Assembly (NCBI GenBank): GCA_020859965.1
Contig: JAJBVF010000147.1
Coordinates: 1-5,666, forward strand
Origin: Clostridiales bacterium
GTDB taxonomy: Bacteria > Bacillota > Clostridia > Lachnospirales > Lachnospiraceae
Reading direction: 5' to 3'
DNA: 5,666 nt
Both the position numbers and the translations under genes were made by a program. The notes under the pieces were generated by a model that did no database searches, was not told the DNA's origin, and saw only the letters and a program-made list of their open reading frames with translations. Each line of letters begins with the position of its first letter. Position 1 is the stretch's first letter. Shown one piece after another: positions 5,610 to 5,666 of this stretch.

Positions 5610-5615
5610 CCTCCT
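5610..5615 (-). promoter_or_regulatory. ribosome binding site of the ugpB-like gene, placed unusually close to the first ATG
   Basis: AGGAGG lies 3 nt before the ATG at 5606 and 9 nt before the second ATG at 5600. The second spacing is nearer the optimum. A shifted GAGG register would give 6 nt to the first ATG, so both starts remain possible; the signal peptide survives either way. The remaining 50 nt to the window edge show an A/T-rich stretch but no convincing promoter. Confidence 0.75.
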
Positions 5616-5666
5616 CAGGATTTTTTTATATATGATTCTATCGTGTCCTGCCGTAATCTTATGGAT

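Overview
The window looks like chromosomal DNA from a Gram-positive, low-to-mid-GC anaerobe, most likely a Clostridia/Lachnospiraceae-type gut bacterium. This rests on strong AAGGAGG-type ribosome binding sites, a consensus sigma-A promoter, AT-rich promoter DNA between mid-GC genes, and acidic secreted binding proteins. The assignment is inference, because no rRNA or marker gene is present. All five recognised genes lie on the minus strand, so transcription runs from high to low coordinates.

Right half (5606 to 3531): a UgpB-like solute-binding protein is followed after 3 nt by a cytoplasmic glycerophosphodiester phosphodiesterase of UgpQ type. Together they suggest capture of glycerol-3-phosphate or glycerophosphodiesters outside the cell and hydrolysis of the imported diesters to glycerol-3-phosphate inside. 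The matching permease and ATPase genes are not here. The unit ends at an intrinsic terminator whose loop contains the phosphodiesterase stop codon.

Middle non-coding stretch (3530 to 3099, about 430 nt): first a dense series of hairpins (about 3361-3511), which is the most unusual part of the window and may be a structured RNA or a dispersed repeat. Next comes an AT-rich stretch with repeated GCAAATT words, then a near-consensus promoter (TTGACG, 17 bp, TATAAT) and a leader of roughly 125 nt.

Left half (3098 to 1): a family 5 (oligopeptide/dipeptide/nickel type) solute-binding protein, a 317-nt intercistronic region, a complete DppB-type permease, and the first 91 codons of a DppC-type permease cut by the window edge. 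The intercistronic region (1550-1234) holds three successive hairpins. The third is an 18-position stem with a T-rich tail that could act as an attenuator or partial terminator, leaving binding protein in excess over permease. A weak promoter candidate and a leader stem next to the dppB ribosome binding site follow.

The protein content is ordinary nutrient-uptake machinery and I see no clearly new protein system. The parts worth a second look are the RNA structures in the two non-coding stretches and the missing canonical lipobox in both binding proteins.
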